A DNA stretch of 7,123 nt, taken from positions 1-7,123 of the forward strand of contig JAILPU010000309.1 of the NCBI GenBank assembly GCA_024699395.1. Reading direction: 5' to 3'. The notes beneath the pieces were generated by a model. It was given only the letters and a program-made list of their open reading frames with translations. It had not been told where the DNA came from and searched no databases. Source of the stretch: Lachnospiraceae bacterium (GTDB taxonomy: Bacteria > Bacillota > Clostridia > Lachnospirales > Lachnospiraceae). The first letter of the stretch is position 1. Every line of letters starts with the position of its first letter. The position numbers were made by a program, and so were the translations under genes. Below are positions 1 to 6,310 of this stretch, piece by piece.

Positions 1-1103
1 TTATCAAAATGTTGGTAGTCCTTGCTGTGCTTCCAGTCTCCGCCCCACCTGAATCCGTGATCCTTGAAAAGCTTAACGCACAAATCATCCGAATCTATTT
101 TGTGAGGGAAATTTTTGCTTCGGTCGGCATATTCTTCAGAACCCGGGGGAGATATGTTGGGAGTTTTGTCTTTGTTGTAAGTTATATAGGGATTATAAAA
201 GGGATTAATGTCCACTGCCATTCCGTAGGCGTGGTTGGAAAGCTTTTTGGTCCCTGCCACAAATCTGTAGTTAAAGCAGGAAGAATTGTTGTCGGCCATG
301 GAAAGCACATCGTCGGCACCGTATTCGTCAATAAGCTTTATTTTTTCAATCTCATATTTGTTCTTATATAATTCTTCAAATATCTCCAAAAGATCATTGG
401 CAATCTTCTTATTGCATATCAGTTCCCCTTCTGCAGGATTCCCGTTAAAATCAATATGCATTACATGAACATACATAAGATCGTCATAGGTAATAAGGGC
501 CTTGTCATAATCGTCTGACGATACAAAGGAAACACCTGATATATATTGACATAATTCCTCGGAGAGAGGCTCACAGTAAAATCCGTTGTTTTCGCTTGTT
601 TCTTCTGTGCCATGAATTTTTTCATTCATTTTGTTATCCTCGTGGGTTAAATTTGCATTCGCTGTGACAGAGCGCGTTGTTTCCGATCTTGCGCTTGGAG
701 AATCGTTATTATCAGTATCAGTGACATCTTCTGCAGATTGAAAATTGTAATCTGTTGATTTGGTGTCAGTGGTAGAATCTGTGGTGTATATGTCGGAATT
801 ATTTCTGCCTTTCTGTGATTCCATGTTTGAATCGGAGCCGACTGTGTCTGTTGAGTATTGTGAATTATTTCTTGAGGAGTCGAAAACACCGGATTCGGAT
901 GCGCCTGATTGATTTTTACCGTCTGTGGAAGGGTTGTTATTGTCGGACACTGTGGCATCGGTTTCGGTTGTTGCATTCCGGGATTGGGAATAATCCAGAA
1001 GAGTCATGTTTTTCTTCTTTAATATACCCTTGAAGCACACTACCAGTAAAATGATACCTGTGAGGATGGCTACCATTTTTATTATTTGGGTTTTGTAATT
1101 CAT
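1..1103 (-). CDS. Membrane-anchored M15-family peptidoglycan peptidase, C-terminus cut by window edge
   Basis: Reading the minus strand from ATG at 1103 gives 367 codons with no stop before the window edge. Residues 1-32 are a short basic start, one hydrophobic segment (about 7-25) and a KKK patch, which fits a single-pass N-terminal anchor with the rest outside the cell. Residues about 34-165 are a Ser/Thr/Asn/Asp-rich linker without obvious fold. The M15 domain follows from about 172. The motif SNHAYGMAVD places zinc ligands at H291 and D298, and WGGDW (353-357) then DYQH gives D362 as likely catalytic acid/base and H365 as third ligand. This WGGDW...DxxH pattern is that of the CwlK/Ply500 L-Ala-D-Glu endopeptidase branch; D-Ala-D-Ala carboxypeptidase is the alternative. 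Few residues should be missing, since family members end shortly after HF. An in-frame stop at 1146-1148 rules out an earlier start. A GGAG (minus strand of 1119-1122) lies 15 bases before ATG, a long spacing. Family call is firm; the bond cleaved is inferred. Confidence 0.88.
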   Translation of the reverse strand, partial: MNYKTQIIKMVAILTGIILLVVCFKGILKKKNMTLLDYSQSRNATTETDATVSDNNNPSTDGKNQSGASESGVFDSSRNNSQYSTDTVGSDSNMESQKGRNNSDIYTTDSTTDTKSTDYNFQSAEDVTDTDNNDSPSARSETTRSVTANANLTHEDNKMNEKIHGTEETSENNGFYCEPLSEELCQYISGVSFVSSDDYDKALITYDDLMYVHVMHIDFNGNPAEGELICNKKIANDLLEIFEELYKNKYEIEKIKLIDEYGADDVLSMADNNSSCFNYRFVAGTKKLSNHAYGMAVDINPFYNPYITYNKDKTPNISPPGSEEYADRSKNFPHKIDSDDLCVKLFKDHGFRWGGDWKHSKDYQHFD

Positions 1104-1150
1104 AATTGTTTTATATGTCTCCGTAATTTTTATTGCAGATTCAATTCATT

Positions 1151-1179
1151 ATTATATATCATTTTGAAGAGATGGGGAA
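1151..1179 (-). promoter_or_regulatory. Candidate promoter for the M15 peptidase gene
   Basis: The minus strand of 1151-1156 is a perfect TATAAT, about 48 bases before the peptidase ATG. The hexamer 17 bases upstream (minus strand of 1174-1179) is TTCCCC, a poor -35. The region is AT-rich, so the match may be chance. It would fire away from the ECF operon promoter, which begins only a few bases further right. Confidence 0.35.
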
Positions 1180-1186
1180 TGAACTG

Positions 1187-1215
1187 TTGTTTTTTGGGGT
1201 GGCTTTGTGTAAAAT
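1187..1215 (+). promoter_or_regulatory. Candidate sigma-A promoter for the ecfA1-ecfA2-ecfT unit
   Basis: TTGTTT (1187-1192), a 17-base spacer and TAAAAT (1210-1215) match the housekeeping promoter at 3/6 and 5/6 positions. A transcript would start near 1222 and give a leader of about 50 bases before the ecfA1 ATG at 1273. The genes to the left are on the other strand, so the ECF genes need a promoter in this 169-base gap, and this is the best candidate I see. I found no riboswitch-like structure between it and the start codon. Confidence 0.45.
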
Positions 1216-1272
1216 ATTTGTGGCGAAATTATTGAAAAATAAGGTTAAGGCTCTTGAAAGCCGGAGAGACAT

Positions 1273-2136
1273 ATGTCATTTTTAAAAACAAAAGATCTTA
1301 CATTTGAATATATACGTCGTGATGACGAGGGCAATGTGGAGAGCGTCGTAACTGCAGTGGACAATGTCAATCTTGATGTACATGAAGGACAGTTTATTGC
1401 AATCCTCGGTCACAACGGATCCGGGAAATCAACTTTGGCCAAGCATATAAATGCAATACTTTATCCCACGGAGGGTGCGGTTTTCGTTGACGGCATGGAC
1501 ACGAAGGACAAGGAGAAGCTCTGGGATATAAGGCAGAGAGCGGGAATGGTTTTTCAGAATCCCGACAACCAGATAATAGGTCAGGTCGTGGAGGAGGATG
1601 TGGGCTTCGGACCTGAAAATATGGGTGTACCCACAGCTGAGATCTGGTCCAGGGTTGAGGAGAGTCTCAGGGCAGTGGGAATGTATGAATACAGGAAGAA
1701 TTCTCCCAACAGGCTTTCTGGAGGACAGAAGCAGCGCGTAGCAATTGCAGGAGTCCTGGCAATGCATCCCAAATGTATTGTTTTGGACGAACCCACAGCG
1801 ATGTTGGACCCAAACGGAAGACAGGAAGTTATAAGAGCTGTCAGGGGCTTAAATGAGGTAGAGGGAATAACACTTATTCTCATAACCCATTATATGGAAG
1901 AGATTGTACACGCCCACAGAGTTTTTGTTATGGATAAGGGCAGGATAGTTATGGACGGCACGCCCCGAGAAATCTTTTCTCAGGTGGATAAATTAAGGGA
2001 ACTTCGCCTTGATGTCCCTCAGGTTACAATGTTAGCCCATGAGTTGAGAAAAAAGGGAGTGGATATTCCCGAAGGTATTTTAACGAGAAAAGAATTTATA
2101 AGCGAGATCAAAAAGCTTTACGGAAAGGTTTATTGA
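1273..2136 (+). CDS. ecfA1: ECF transporter ATPase EcfA1
   Basis: This 287-residue ABC ATPase is one of the two nucleotide-binding subunits of an energy-coupling-factor transporter. It pairs with EcfA2 on the cytosolic face and drives EcfT and a substrate-binding S-component. All ABC motifs are intact: Walker A GHNGSGKST (46-54), Q-loop glutamine 95 in VFQNPDNQ, signature LSGGQ (148-152), Walker B CIVLDEP (168-174) and the switch histidine H206. The sequence VVEEDVGFGPENMG after the Q-loop is typical of EcfA-type rather than other importer ATPases, and the extended C-terminal part (about 230-287) with LRLDVPQVT is also EcfA-like. GGAGAG at 1263-1268 lies just before ATG 1273 and supports this start. 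The stop shares one base with the ecfA2 ATG. Assignment as A1 rather than A2 rests on position and on the VFQNPDNQ and long N-terminal loop (15-27) usual for EcfA1. Confidence 0.96.
   Translation: MSFLKTKDLTFEYIRRDDEGNVESVVTAVDNVNLDVHEGQFIAILGHNGSGKSTLAKHINAILYPTEGAVFVDGMDTKDKEKLWDIRQRAGMVFQNPDNQIIGQVVEEDVGFGPENMGVPTAEIWSRVEESLRAVGMYEYRKNSPNRLSGGQKQRVAIAGVLAMHPKCIVLDEPTAMLDPNGRQEVIRAVRGLNEVEGITLILITHYMEEIVHAHRVFVMDKGRIVMDGTPREIFSQVDKLRELRLDVPQVTMLAHELRKKGVDIPEGILTRKEFISEIKKLYGKVY
2122..2128 (+). promoter_or_regulatory. Ribosome binding site deciding the ecfA2 start
   Basis: GGAAAGG lies inside the end of ecfA1, seven bases before ATG 2136. A TTG at 2133 is in the same frame but sits only four bases from this site, so ATG 2136 is the better start. 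The stop and start overlap as TGATG, an arrangement that favours translational coupling. Confidence 0.7.
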
Positions 2137-2984
2137 TGTCTATTGTTATAGAACATTTAAATTATGAATACAGCGATTCCAATCCCGCGGGCAGGAAGGC
2201 TCTTGACGATATTTGCCTTGAGATTGAAGAGGGATGTTTTATGGGAATCATCGGTCATACCGGTTCGGGTAAATCCACTCTTGTGCAGCACCTGAACGGA
2301 CTTCTTAAGAAAACTTCGGGGAAGATATTGGTTGACGGAGAGGATATCGATGGAGATGACTGTGACAGGAAGGCTTTAAGAAGTCGCGTGGGCCTTGTTT
2401 TTCAATATCCGGAGCATCAGCTCTTTGAGGTGGATGTATTTTCGGATGTGTGCTTCGGACCCAAAAACATGGGAATGACCAAAAAGGATGCGGAGCTTAA
2501 AAGCTATGCCGCATTAAAGCTTTGCGGAGTGGAGGACGATCTTTTTTACAGGTCACCCTTGGAACTCTCCGGTGGTCAAAAGAGAAGAGTTGCCATGGCA
2601 GGGGTTCTTGCGATGAATCCCAAATATCTTATTCTGGACGAGCCCACAGCCGGACTGGATCCCGGGGGACGAAAGGAAATCCTTAATCTTATAAGCAGAC
2701 TCAAAAAAGAGAACAATATGACAATAATTCTTGTTTCTCACAGTATGGAGGACGTGGCGGAATATGCCGACAGGATTGTTGTTATGAACAAGGGTAAAAT
2801 CGTATTTAATGATATTCCCACCAATGTTTTTGCCCGGTACAAGGAACTTGAAAATATGGGGCTTAAAGCACCGGAAGTTTCCTATATTATGCATGAATTA
2901 AAGGAGGCTGGATTTAACGTGGATGACAGTATAACCACTGTCGATCAAGCCGTCCTGAATATATATCAGAGGATTTGCAGATGA
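2136..2984 (+). CDS. ecfA2: ECF transporter ATPase EcfA2
   Basis: This 282-residue protein is the second ABC ATPase of the ECF energising module and forms the heterodimer with EcfA1. Motifs seen, numbered from ATG 2136: Walker A GHTGSGKST (40-48), Q-loop glutamine 90 in VFQYPEHQLF, signature LSGGQ (144-148), Walker B YLILDEP (164-170), D-loop GLDP (173-176) and switch histidine H202. The VFQYPEHQLF wording at the Q-loop, against VFQNPDNQ in the upstream gene, is characteristic of EcfA2. FGPKNMG (107-113) is the EcfA-type stretch that in known ECF complexes lies near the groove receiving EcfT coupling helices. Length is normal and no key residue is missing. The gene overlaps ecfA1 by one base and ecfT by four, so the three are almost certainly co-transcribed and made in matched amounts. 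Confidence 0.96.
   Translation: MSIVIEHLNYEYSDSNPAGRKALDDICLEIEEGCFMGIIGHTGSGKSTLVQHLNGLLKKTSGKILVDGEDIDGDDCDRKALRSRVGLVFQYPEHQLFEVDVFSDVCFGPKNMGMTKKDAELKSYAALKLCGVEDDLFYRSPLELSGGQKRRVAMAGVLAMNPKYLILDEPTAGLDPGGRKEILNLISRLKKENNMTIILVSHSMEDVAEYADRIVVMNKGKIVFNDIPTNVFARYKELENMGLKAPEVSYIMHELKEAGFNVDDSITTVDQAVLNIYQRICR
2968..2973 (+). promoter_or_regulatory. Ribosome binding site deciding the ecfT start
   Basis: AGAGGA lies seven bases before ATG 2981, inside the end of ecfA2. An in-frame TTG at 2975 is only one base from this site and is unlikely to be used. The ecfT start and ecfA2 stop share ATGA. Confidence 0.65.
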
Positions 2985-3793
2985 TAAAAGACATTACTCT
3001 GGGACAGTTTTATCAGACGGACTCTGTTATTCACAGACTTGACGCAAGAGTTAAGCTTGGGGGGACATTCCTGTTTTTGATATCTTTATTTATGTTCAGG
3101 AATCCCTTTGGATATGCTTTGGCTATCGTCTTTTTGGCAATGGTTATCCGTCTGTCAAATGTTCCTTTTAAATATATGGTGAGGGGAATGAAATCCATTA
3201 TTTTCATCCTTGCCATCACTGTTTTGTTTAATTTGTTTATGACACCCGGCAATGTAATTGTCAGCATTTGGAAATTAAAGATTACAGATGCCGGTCTTAA
3301 AAATTCCATTATCATGATACTGAGGCTGAGCCTCCTTGTTACCGGTTCTTCCGTGATGACTCTTACAACGACTCCCAATAATCTTACGGACGGTCTTGAG
3401 AAGATGATGGGTGGACTTAAGAAGATTAAAGTTCCCGTACATGAGATTGCCATGATGATGTCCATTGCGCTAAGGTTTATTCCAATTCTTGCCCAGGAAA
3501 CGGATAAGATTATGAAGGCACAGATGGCAAGGGGCGCTGATTTTGAATCAAAGAAATTAACGAAGAGGATTAAAGCGCTGATACCCGTACTTGTTCCCTT
3601 GTTTGTTTCGGCATTCAGACGGGCTAACGATCTTGCCATGGCCATGGAGGCAAGATGCTACAGAGGCGGCGAAGGTCGCACCAAAATGAAACCCCTTATA
3701 TACGCCGACAGGGATTTTATAGCGTACGGAGTATTAATCCTTTACTTCGTGGTATCGGTGTTCGTGGGCAGACTGAAGATAATGAATTTTTGA
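2981..3793 (+). CDS. ecfT: ECF transporter membrane scaffold EcfT
   Basis: EcfT is the integral membrane subunit that links the EcfA1-EcfA2 ATPase pair to exchangeable S-components for vitamins or metal ions. The 270-residue product has an N-terminal LDARVKL segment (20-26) followed by hydrophobic stretches at about 26-56, 71-88, 108-128 and 155-170, and a last one at about 247-265. The long amphipathic helical region between carries the two Ala-Arg-X coupling motifs that insert into the ATPases: ARG at 183-185 (AQMARGADF) and ARC at 224-226 (MEARCYRGG). Both are intact. The overlap with ecfA2 supports one operon. No S-component gene is next to it, which fits a group II ECF module serving S-components encoded elsewhere, so the substrate cannot be read from here. 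The next gene starts only 19 bases after the stop, without a terminator. Confidence 0.95.
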   Translation: MIKDITLGQFYQTDSVIHRLDARVKLGGTFLFLISLFMFRNPFGYALAIVFLAMVIRLSNVPFKYMVRGMKSIIFILAITVLFNLFMTPGNVIVSIWKLKITDAGLKNSIIMILRLSLLVTGSSVMTLTTTPNNLTDGLEKMMGGLKKIKVPVHEIAMMMSIALRFIPILAQETDKIMKAQMARGADFESKKLTKRIKALIPVLVPLFVSAFRRANDLAMAMEARCYRGGEGRTKMKPLIYADRDFIAYGVLILYFVVSVFVGRLKIMNF

Positions 3794-3812
3794 TGACGAA
3801 AGGTATTTTTCG

Positions 3813-5198
3813 ATGATTTTTTCCAGAACCAAAGAAGCGAATAAGACACAGCAAAAGTATATTGATAGGGCTTACTTACAACAATTTATGGGACAAATCT
3901 TTTACGTTGTTTGTATGAATAATGGCATACTGCGCAATAAACAGTGCGCTTTTTATATAGCTTTGTCTGAAAAAGAAGCCGGGCAGTTTTTTTATTCCAT
4001 TATCAATGACTTACCACGGGGAGCCGAGTTTAGTACTGTGAGATATAACGTCTCGGATCTATCGGCTCTGAATGCTCTCTTTAATGATGACTATCCGGGG
4101 TTCATGTTAATAGGCCATGGTTTTGTAAGAGTAACAGAGTTATATACGGCAAGGCAGGAAGCTACAGAAATGGTAAGGGATTTGTATAAAAGCGGTAGCT
4201 TATATTCCCCATTGAACGAAAAAGGATATGGGATGATGATTCCTGTCGGTAACACACATGTTACACAGTCTTTTTTTACTGACAGATCCGAAGCGGAAGC
4301 CATACCCGGAAATTGTGGGGTTGTCGAGCTGGACATATTTAGTCTACTGATGAGACAACGCCTGAATACGGTGCTGTATTCTATAGATGGCAGACTGGTA
4401 TCCGGCTGGGAAATGTATGAGGGCGTACAAAGTGCATGGAGACATAAACTTCTGAATTCTCAGCAACTTAAGGGACTTATAGGTGGAAAAGATTTGCATA
4501 TATTGATGTCAGATCCTGAGACGTCTGCTGTCATGCATTATAATGGACTGCCTATTTTATTTACGGATTCTGAGTCCCTGGATATATTCAGAAAAGCCAA
4601 CAGAAATAATATGACTTGTGAGATGTTTGATGTTGAAATAGCAAAGCCCAAAGAAGGTCTTCCCATTTTTCTGGGAGATTTTGAGTATGCTGTGATAGAT
4701 ACCGGAGAAAAACATTTTTGTTATTCAAAAGATTTATACAGAATAGCAACGGACACTCCGGGGTGGATAAAAAGTGATGTTATGGAACGTGTTCAAGAAA
4801 TAATGAATTTTGAAACGGTGTACACGCTTGTCTTTAAGGACGGATGCCATAAAGGTCATCCAATTAAGATTTCCGATAATCCTACTGCAAGCTCCGGAAG
4901 TATAGCAGTATTTGTGGATTGGTCTGAAGCTGGAAAATTTATAGAAGAGCATTCACTGAATGCAGACATAGGTATCATTCGTAGAAATAGTCGGGGACGT
5001 GATATGAAAGCGATTGTTCTGGGGGCATATCATATGGGTATAGAAAATGTCGAGATATGTTATTCGTTATCAACCGGCAGTTTGAATGTGCCTACAAAAG
5101 AATGGCTGGATTATGCAGATATATTTGGAGGGAGAATAGGTATTACAACGGAACAAATTCAGACTTTGATAGATTCTGTTGTTCTGCCAACGATTTAA
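3813..5198 (+). CDS. Unrecognised 461-residue cytosolic protein with about four degenerate repeats
   Basis: I do not recognise this protein and assign no function. It has no signal peptide or membrane segment, so it is probably cytosolic. AAAGG at 3799-3803 lies nine bases before ATG 3813. It reads through 461 codons without interruption. A pattern recurs: a hydrophobic strand, then Thr/Ser-Asp or similar, then an acidic-aromatic helix start. Instances are ALSEKEAGQFF (50-60), FFTDRSEAEAI (154-164), LFTDSESLDIF (249-259) and VFVDWSEAGKFI (366-377). Copies one and four look most alike (EAGQF versus EAGKF, each followed some 15 residues later by VRYN or IRRN, then a glycine-rich strand). LPILFTDSESLDIF resembles the FTD-type motif of SseB N-terminal-like domains; that is a weak inference from memory. 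It lies 19 bases after ecfT and 41 before truA, so it probably shares their transcript. This does not prove a shared role, since ecfT and truA are often direct neighbours without it. Confidence 0.85.
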   Translation: MIFSRTKEANKTQQKYIDRAYLQQFMGQIFYVVCMNNGILRNKQCAFYIALSEKEAGQFFYSIINDLPRGAEFSTVRYNVSDLSALNALFNDDYPGFMLIGHGFVRVTELYTARQEATEMVRDLYKSGSLYSPLNEKGYGMMIPVGNTHVTQSFFTDRSEAEAIPGNCGVVELDIFSLLMRQRLNTVLYSIDGRLVSGWEMYEGVQSAWRHKLLNSQQLKGLIGGKDLHILMSDPETSAVMHYNGLPILFTDSESLDIFRKANRNNMTCEMFDVEIAKPKEGLPIFLGDFEYAVIDTGEKHFCYSKDLYRIATDTPGWIKSDVMERVQEIMNFETVYTLVFKDGCHKGHPIKISDNPTASSGSIAVFVDWSEAGKFIEEHSLNADIGIIRRNSRGRDMKAIVLGAYHMGIENVEICYSLSTGSLNVPTKEWLDYADIFGGRIGITTEQIQTLIDSVVLPTI

Positions 5199-5239
5199 AA
5201 TTCATGGGTTTATTAAGTTGGATATAAGACGGAGATGAA

Positions 5240-5983
5240 ATGAGTAAGAGAGTGCGTCTGTTTGTGTCCTATGACGGAACGGGGTATCATGGATGGCAGA
5301 TACAGAATAATGTCCTGACAGTGGAGCAGGTAATTACGGAAGCGTTGCAAAAACTCACAGGGGAAGAAATCGAAATATACGGTGCAAGCCGCACGGATGC
5401 CGGAGTTCATGCGCTCCAAAACGTTGCTGTATTTGACACAGAATCATCCATACCGGCGGAGAAATTTGCATTTGCATTAAACAGCGGATTGCCGGAGGAT
5501 ATCAGGATAACATCCTCCGATGAGGTGGATTCTTCGTGGCATCCCCGCTATGTCAACAGCGTTAAAACATATGTATATACTCTTTATACGGGAAAAATTA
5601 TGAATCCCATAAGAAGACTATACACATACCATTTTTATAATAAAATTGATTTGGACAAAATGAGAGAGGCCTCAGCCTGTCTTGTGGGTGAACATGACTT
5701 TAAATCCTTCTGCCAGTCGGATGCACAGGTAAACTCTACAGTGCGGACAGTTCTTTCCATAGATATATGGGAGGAAGGAGAGGAAGTAAAGTTTAAGATA
5801 AAAGGAACCGGTTTCCTCTATAATATGGTAAGGATAATAGTGGGGACTTTGCTGGAGGTAGGAGTGGGACGAAAGAACCCTGCTTGGGTTAAAGAAGTTC
5901 TGGAAAAGAAGGACAGAACGGCTGCCGGCCCCACAGCCCCTGCCAAGGGACTTACGCTTTACCAATATGAGTTCGAAAATTGA
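5240..5983 (+). CDS. truA: tRNA pseudouridine(38-40) synthase TruA
   Basis: TruA converts uridines 38, 39 and 40 in the anticodon arm of many tRNAs to pseudouridine, in the cytosol. The 247-residue product has normal family length. The N-terminal VSYDGTGYHGWQ (9-20) and the catalytic motif GASRTDAGVHA (48-58) are intact, with nucleophile aspartate D53. Further family blocks are ALNSGLP (79-85), the GEHDF motif before KSFC, and GFLYNMVRIIVGTLLEVG near the C-terminus, followed by the usual TAPAKGLTL. GGAGA at 5231-5235 lies just before ATG 5240. A second ATG at 5235 is out of frame and stops after two codons. The 41 bases separating it from the upstream gene hold no terminator, so it is probably read from the ecf promoter. 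Neighbourhood with ecfT upstream and rplM-rpsI downstream is the common Firmicutes order. Confidence 0.97.
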   Translation: MSKRVRLFVSYDGTGYHGWQIQNNVLTVEQVITEALQKLTGEEIEIYGASRTDAGVHALQNVAVFDTESSIPAEKFAFALNSGLPEDIRITSSDEVDSSWHPRYVNSVKTYVYTLYTGKIMNPIRRLYTYHFYNKIDLDKMREASACLVGEHDFKSFCQSDAQVNSTVRTVLSIDIWEEGEEVKFKIKGTGFLYNMVRIIVGTLLEVGVGRKNPAWVKEVLEKKDRTAAGPTAPAKGLTLYQYEFEN

Positions 5984-5995
5984 TCATCAATATAT

Positions 5996-6094
5996 TCGGA
6001 TTTTAAATAATATGAAGTGATCGGATTAAAAAACGCAGTTGCACCGAAATTTAAAAAGATGTAGTTGTATCTAAATTGTACCGGAATCTAAAAA
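5996..6094 (+). repeat. Cluster of degenerate AT-rich direct repeats upstream of the rplM promoter
   Basis: Bases 6039-6057 and 6076-6094 are 19-base direct repeats with 16 identical positions (TTGCACCGAAATTTAAAAA against TTGTACCGGAATCTAAAAA); all three differences are transitions. The block 6034-6049 recurs at 6060-6075 with 11 of 16 identities, mostly C/T changes. TCGGATT followed by an A-rich run occurs at 5996 and 6021, and AAAACGCAG at 6030 and 6097. Together they look like decayed copies of a CGGAATTTAAAAA-like unit with irregular spacing. No open reading frame spans them. They could be remnants of duplicated DNA or binding sites for a regulator near the promoter at 6121; nothing here decides between these. 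Confidence 0.55.
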
Positions 6095-6120
6095 ATAAAA
6101 CGCAGAGGGATAAAAATATA

Positions 6121-6149
6121 TTGACATACATATCCGGTTGCTGTAAAAT
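6121..6149 (+). promoter_or_regulatory. Strong sigma-A promoter for rplM-rpsI
   Basis: A perfect -35 TTGACA (6121-6126), a 17-base spacer and TAAAAT (6144-6149, 5/6 match) form the best promoter in the window. The ten bases immediately upstream (6111-6120) are all A or T, as in an UP element that binds the polymerase alpha subunit. Transcription would start at about 6155-6157 and leave a 5' leader of about 155 bases before rplM. A strong separate promoter suits a ribosomal protein operon. Confidence 0.85.
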
Positions 6150-6155
6150 ATACAA

Positions 6156-6310
6156 CTGTGACAGTGTTTGAAAATGAATGAACCAAAGCCCCGGTTCATC
6201 ATTTACATACAATAATACACAATCCAAGCCGTAGCGGCCCGGACATCCGCGTAAGGTGTAAGAGCGTGTAAAATGCCGAAGATTCGGTTAATAATTGTGG
6301 AGGTAATATC
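6156..6310 (+). promoter_or_regulatory. Structured 5' leader of rplM-rpsI, possible L13 autoregulatory leader
   Basis: The untranslated leader can fold into separate elements. A strong hairpin pairs 6172-6176 with 6200-6204 and 6178-6184 with 6193-6199: 12 pairs, one bulged A (6177) and an eight-base loop. Next, TACAC (6216-6220) can pair with GTGTA (6256-6260), enclosing a smaller stem in which 6223-6225 pairs with 6241-6243 and GCC (6228-6230) with GGC (6236-6238). A weak third hairpin, CCGA with TCGG, lies at 6276-6287. GGAGG at 6299-6303 is the rplM ribosome binding site. L13 leaders that respond to excess L13 are known upstream of rplM in low-GC Gram-positives, so autoregulation is a reasonable guess. 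I could not match this sequence to the published consensus, and no poly-U-tailed terminator is seen, so control would more likely act on translation. Confidence 0.55.

Noticed and set aside
9..1033. Plus-strand open frames at 9-371, 286-468 and 815-1033, and a minus-strand frame at 647-976
   Set aside because: All fall within the minus-strand M15 peptidase, which has a continuous 367-codon frame with complete active-site motifs. The others are shadows in other frames.
1104..1272. Vitamin-responsive riboswitch upstream of the ECF genes
   Set aside because: The candidate leader is only about 50 bases and shows just a trivial four-pair stem (GGCT with AGCC). That is too short for known cobalamin, TPP or folate aptamers, and group II ECF modules are usually not controlled this way.
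3031..3645. 204-codon open frame on the minus strand
   Set aside because: It lies wholly antisense to ecfT, whose family motifs are all intact. The antisense translation shows no recognisable domain and there is no sensible ribosome binding context.
5202..5228. Possible truA promoter with TATAAG at 5223-5228
   Set aside because: The start site would fall at or beyond the truA ribosome binding site, and no good -35 is present at the right spacing.
5982..6022. Possible terminator after truA: GATCA (5982-5986) pairing with TGATC (6018-6022)
   Set aside because: Five pairs around a 31-base AT-rich interval, with no GC-rich stem and no adjoining T run. It is not a credible intrinsic terminator, so read-through from truA toward rplM cannot be excluded.
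6269..6274. Second TAAAAT -10-like element close to rplM
   Set aside because: The -35 position (6246-6251) reads TCCGCG, unlike any promoter consensus, and the much better promoter lies at 6121-6149.
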